DNA of 7,983 nucleotides from CAZJNX01 sp964547415. Lineage in GTDB: Bacteria > Pseudomonadota > Alphaproteobacteria > Rhizobiales > Amorphaceae. The stretch is from NCBI GenBank assembly GCA_964547415.1, contig CAZJNX010000208.1, forward strand, positions 1-7,983, written 5' to 3'. The position numbers and the translations under genes are program-made. Below the pieces are notes generated by a model that saw only the letters and a program-made list of their open reading frames with translations, was not told where the DNA came from and did no database searches. Shown here in pieces: positions 6,585 through 7,983 of the stretch (positions within the stretch are counted from its first letter, which is position 1; each line of letters starts with the position of its first letter).

Positions 6585-7607
6585 TCAGCCCGCCTCGCGG
6601 ACGATGCGGGCGCCGTCCGCCATCGCCTTCATCTTGCCGAAGGCGGTGGCGCGGGGGAGATACTTCATGCCGCAGTCCGGGGCGACGACGACCCGCTCCC
6701 GGTCCACGTGGGCAAGGGCGCGGCGGATCCGCTCGGCCGCGGTCTCCGCCGTCTCCACCTCCGGGTCCGACAGGTCGATGACGCCGAGGATGATCGTCTT
6801 GTCGGGGAGCGTCTCGAGGATGGTGGTGTCGAGGTGGGACTGGGCGGTCTCCACCGAGACCTGCTTGACGGCGGTCCGGGCGAGCTCGGGCAGGAACGAG
6901 TAGCCCTCGGGCCGCTCGTGGATGATCGCCGCGTAGCCGAAGCAGATGTGGAGCGCCGTCGTCCCCTCGATCCCCTCGAGCGCCCGGTTGACGGCGGCCA
7001 CGCCGTATTCCCGCGCCCGCTCGGGCCGGGCCTGCATGTAGGGCTCGTCGATCTGGACGATGTCGGCGCCGGCCGCGAACAGGTCCCGGATCTCCTCGTT
7101 GACGGCGGCGGCGTAGTCGAGGGCGAGGTCGCCCTGCTTGTCGTAGGCGTCGTTCTGGGCCTGCTCCGACATGGTGAACGGGCCGGGCACGGTCACCTTC
7201 ACCAGGCGGTCGGTGTTCGCCTTCAGGAACTTCACCGCGTCCACCTCCACCGGCGCCTTGCGGCGGACCTTGCCGACGACGCGGGAGACCGGGTTCGGGT
7301 GGCCCGACCGGTCGAGCGCGGTGCCCGGGTTGTCGAGGTCGATGCCCTCGAGCGCGTTGGCGAAGCGGTTGGAGTAGCTCTCCCGCCGCATCTCCCCGTC
7401 GGTCACGATGTCGAGGCCAGCCCGCTCCTGGTCGCGGATCGCAAGGAGCGTCGCGTCGTTCTGCGCCTCCTCCAGGAACGTCGGGTCGATCCGCCACAGC
7501 TCGGCCGCGCGGGTGCGCGGGGGGAAGCGCCCGGCCAGCTTCTTGCGGTCGATCAGCCAGTCGGGCTGGGCGTAGGAGCCGACGAGGGAAGTCGGGAAGA
7601 GGTGCAT
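6585..7607 (-). CDS. Stand-alone MetE catalytic-domain protein (zinc methyltransferase-like)
   Basis: The protein (340 aa) corresponds to the C-terminal catalytic barrel of cobalamin-independent methionine synthase, without the N-terminal half of full-length MetE (about 750 aa). That domain uses Zn2+ to activate a thiol for methyl transfer. Visible features are LVGSYAQPDWL near the N-terminus, TDGEMRRE with Glu72 (like the substrate-binding acidic loop of MetE), VQIDEPYMQ with Asp187 (like IQ-DEPAL of MetE), and the four expected zinc ligands His220 and Cys222 (LHICFGY), Glu253 (VSVETAQS) and Cys312 (PDCGMKYLP). The catalytic centre therefore looks intact. The ATG at 7607 is preferred: AAAGGA lies 9 bases upstream and homology starts at once, whereas the GTG/ATG extensions overlap the upstream gene. 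A TRAP large permease gene ends 38 bases upstream on the same strand, so the two are probably one transcript. Possible roles are methionine synthesis with a non-folate or unusual methyl donor (as in core-MetE/MesD types), methyl-group catabolism, or a thiol-alkyl transferase such as the epoxyalkane:CoM transferase branch of this family. Confidence 0.88.
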   Translation of the reverse strand: MHLFPTSLVGSYAQPDWLIDRKKLAGRFPPRTRAAELWRIDPTFLEEAQNDATLLAIRDQERAGLDIVTDGEMRRESYSNRFANALEGIDLDNPGTALDRSGHPNPVSRVVGKVRRKAPVEVDAVKFLKANTDRLVKVTVPGPFTMSEQAQNDAYDKQGDLALDYAAAVNEEIRDLFAAGADIVQIDEPYMQARPERAREYGVAAVNRALEGIEGTTALHICFGYAAIIHERPEGYSFLPELARTAVKQVSVETAQSHLDTTILETLPDKTIILGVIDLSDPEVETAETAAERIRRALAHVDRERVVVAPDCGMKYLPRATAFGKMKAMADGARIVREAG

Positions 7608-7616
7608 CGCGGGTGG

Positions 7617-7622
7617 TCCTTT
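7617..7622 (-). promoter_or_regulatory. Ribosome-binding site that fixes the MetE-like start
   Basis: On the complement, AAAGGA is followed by 9 bases and the ATG at 7607. It lies in the 38-base gap after the TRAP permease stop. It supports this ATG over the alternative in-frame start near 7700, which would place about 31 non-conserved, Arg/Pro-rich residues in front and overlap the permease gene. Confidence 0.7.
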
Positions 7623-7645
7623 CTTGTGTGTTGCGCCGCGGCCCG

Positions 7646-7983
7646 TCAGCGGTAGAGGGCCTCGACGAGGAACATCGGGATCGCCTCGACGTAGGTGCAC
7701 AGGAGGAGCACGAAGAGGAGCACGGCCACGAAGCCGATGTTCGCCCGGGACACGTCCCAGATGTTGGCGCGCGCGATGGCGCAGGCCGTGATGAGGACGC
7801 TCGCGACCGGCGGCGTCTGCTGCCCGATGGCGAGGTTGAGCGTCACGATCAGGCCGAAGTGGACCGGGTCGATCCCCATCTGCGCGATGAGCGGGATCAC
7901 GATCGGCACCACCAGGATGATCGCCGCCGCCGAGTGCAGGAAGAAGCCGATCACCAGGAAGAAGAAGTTGAGGATGAGAAGGA
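7646..7983 (-). CDS. dctM: TRAP transporter large permease, DctM family (3' part only)
   Basis: The frame is open from the right window edge to a TGA (complement of 7646-7648) and gives the last 111 residues of a DctM-type subunit. It starts LLILNFFFLVIGFFLHSAAA, then IILVVPIVIPLIAQMGIDPVHFGLIVTLNLAIGQQTPPVASVLI, and ends with a final hydrophobic helix and FLVEALYR. The order NxxxxxxGxFL-S, then GIDPVHFG, NLAIG and TPPV is the usual C-terminus of the large subunit. The gene begins beyond the window; an internal GTG at 7954 falls inside a conserved helix and is not a start. It is a different paralogue from the fused permease at the left end: the comparable stretch there reads MDPVHLAVVVTLNLLIGGLTPPVGM. 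The MetE-like gene follows after 38 bases, suggesting a shared operon. The matching DctP and DctQ subunits, if present, should lie to the right of the window. Confidence 0.9.
   Translation of the reverse strand, partial: LLILNFFFLVIGFFLHSAAAIILVVPIVIPLIAQMGIDPVHFGLIVTLNLAIGQQTPPVASVLITACAIARANIWDVSRANIGFVAVLLFVLLLCTYVEAIPMFLVEALYR

Noticed and set aside
2995..7607. Epoxide-carboxylation (coenzyme M) pathway, suggested by a MetE-like protein plus an SDR
   Set aside because: No 2-ketopropyl-CoM carboxylase is present, and three residues before the catalytic Tyr158 the SDR has Gln rather than the CoM-sulfonate-binding Arg reported for hydroxypropyl-CoM dehydrogenases. The two genes are also in separate blocks.
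6312..7655. 447-residue + strand frame antisense to the MetE-like gene
   Set aside because: No motifs and biased low-complexity composition; the opposite strand encodes all expected zinc ligands.
1..7983. CRISPR array, tRNA, rRNA or riboswitch
   Set aside because: No regularly spaced repeats or recognisable RNA-gene sequence was found on either strand, and the gaps between genes are too short except for 5744-5895, which shows only two small inverted repeats.

Overview
The window is very GC-rich (by eye well above 70%) and almost fully coding, with short intergenic gaps and C/G-dominated third codon positions. TRAP transporters, a PrpE-type acyl-CoA ligase and an SDR enzyme together suggest a free-living, high-GC Alphaproteobacterium, perhaps of the Hyphomicrobiales. 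That placement is inference from gene types and composition; no rRNA or marker gene is present.

Layout. Left block, + strand, 1-2975: the last codons of an upstream gene overlap, through GTGA, a 617-aa TRAP permease in which the small (DctQ-like) and large (DctM) membrane subunits are fused. The gene for its periplasmic substrate-binding protein (DctP) follows. Middle block, - strand, 2995-5743: a propionyl-CoA-synthetase-type ligase (prpE) followed by an NAD-type short-chain dehydrogenase. This block converges tail to tail with the TRAP operon. A 152-base divergent intergenic region (5744-5895) separates prpE from a + strand pRiA4b ORF-3 family gene that carries an apparent 2-base deletion. 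Right block, - strand, 6585-7983: the 3' end of a second, unfused TRAP large permease gene, then a stand-alone 340-aa protein related to the catalytic domain of cobalamin-independent methionine synthase (MetE), which retains all four predicted zinc ligands.

How the genes may work together: the first TRAP system could import a small organic acid that the ligase activates to a CoA thioester, with the dehydrogenase oxidising or reducing a related intermediate. The second TRAP system could import a compound whose methyl or sulfur chemistry is handled by the MetE-like protein. Both links rest on gene order only. No CRISPR array, tRNA, rRNA or complete mobile element was seen. The points most worth following up are the MetE-core/TRAP pairing, the frameshifted pRiA4b gene, and the loss of a ligand-contact asparagine in the DctP protein.
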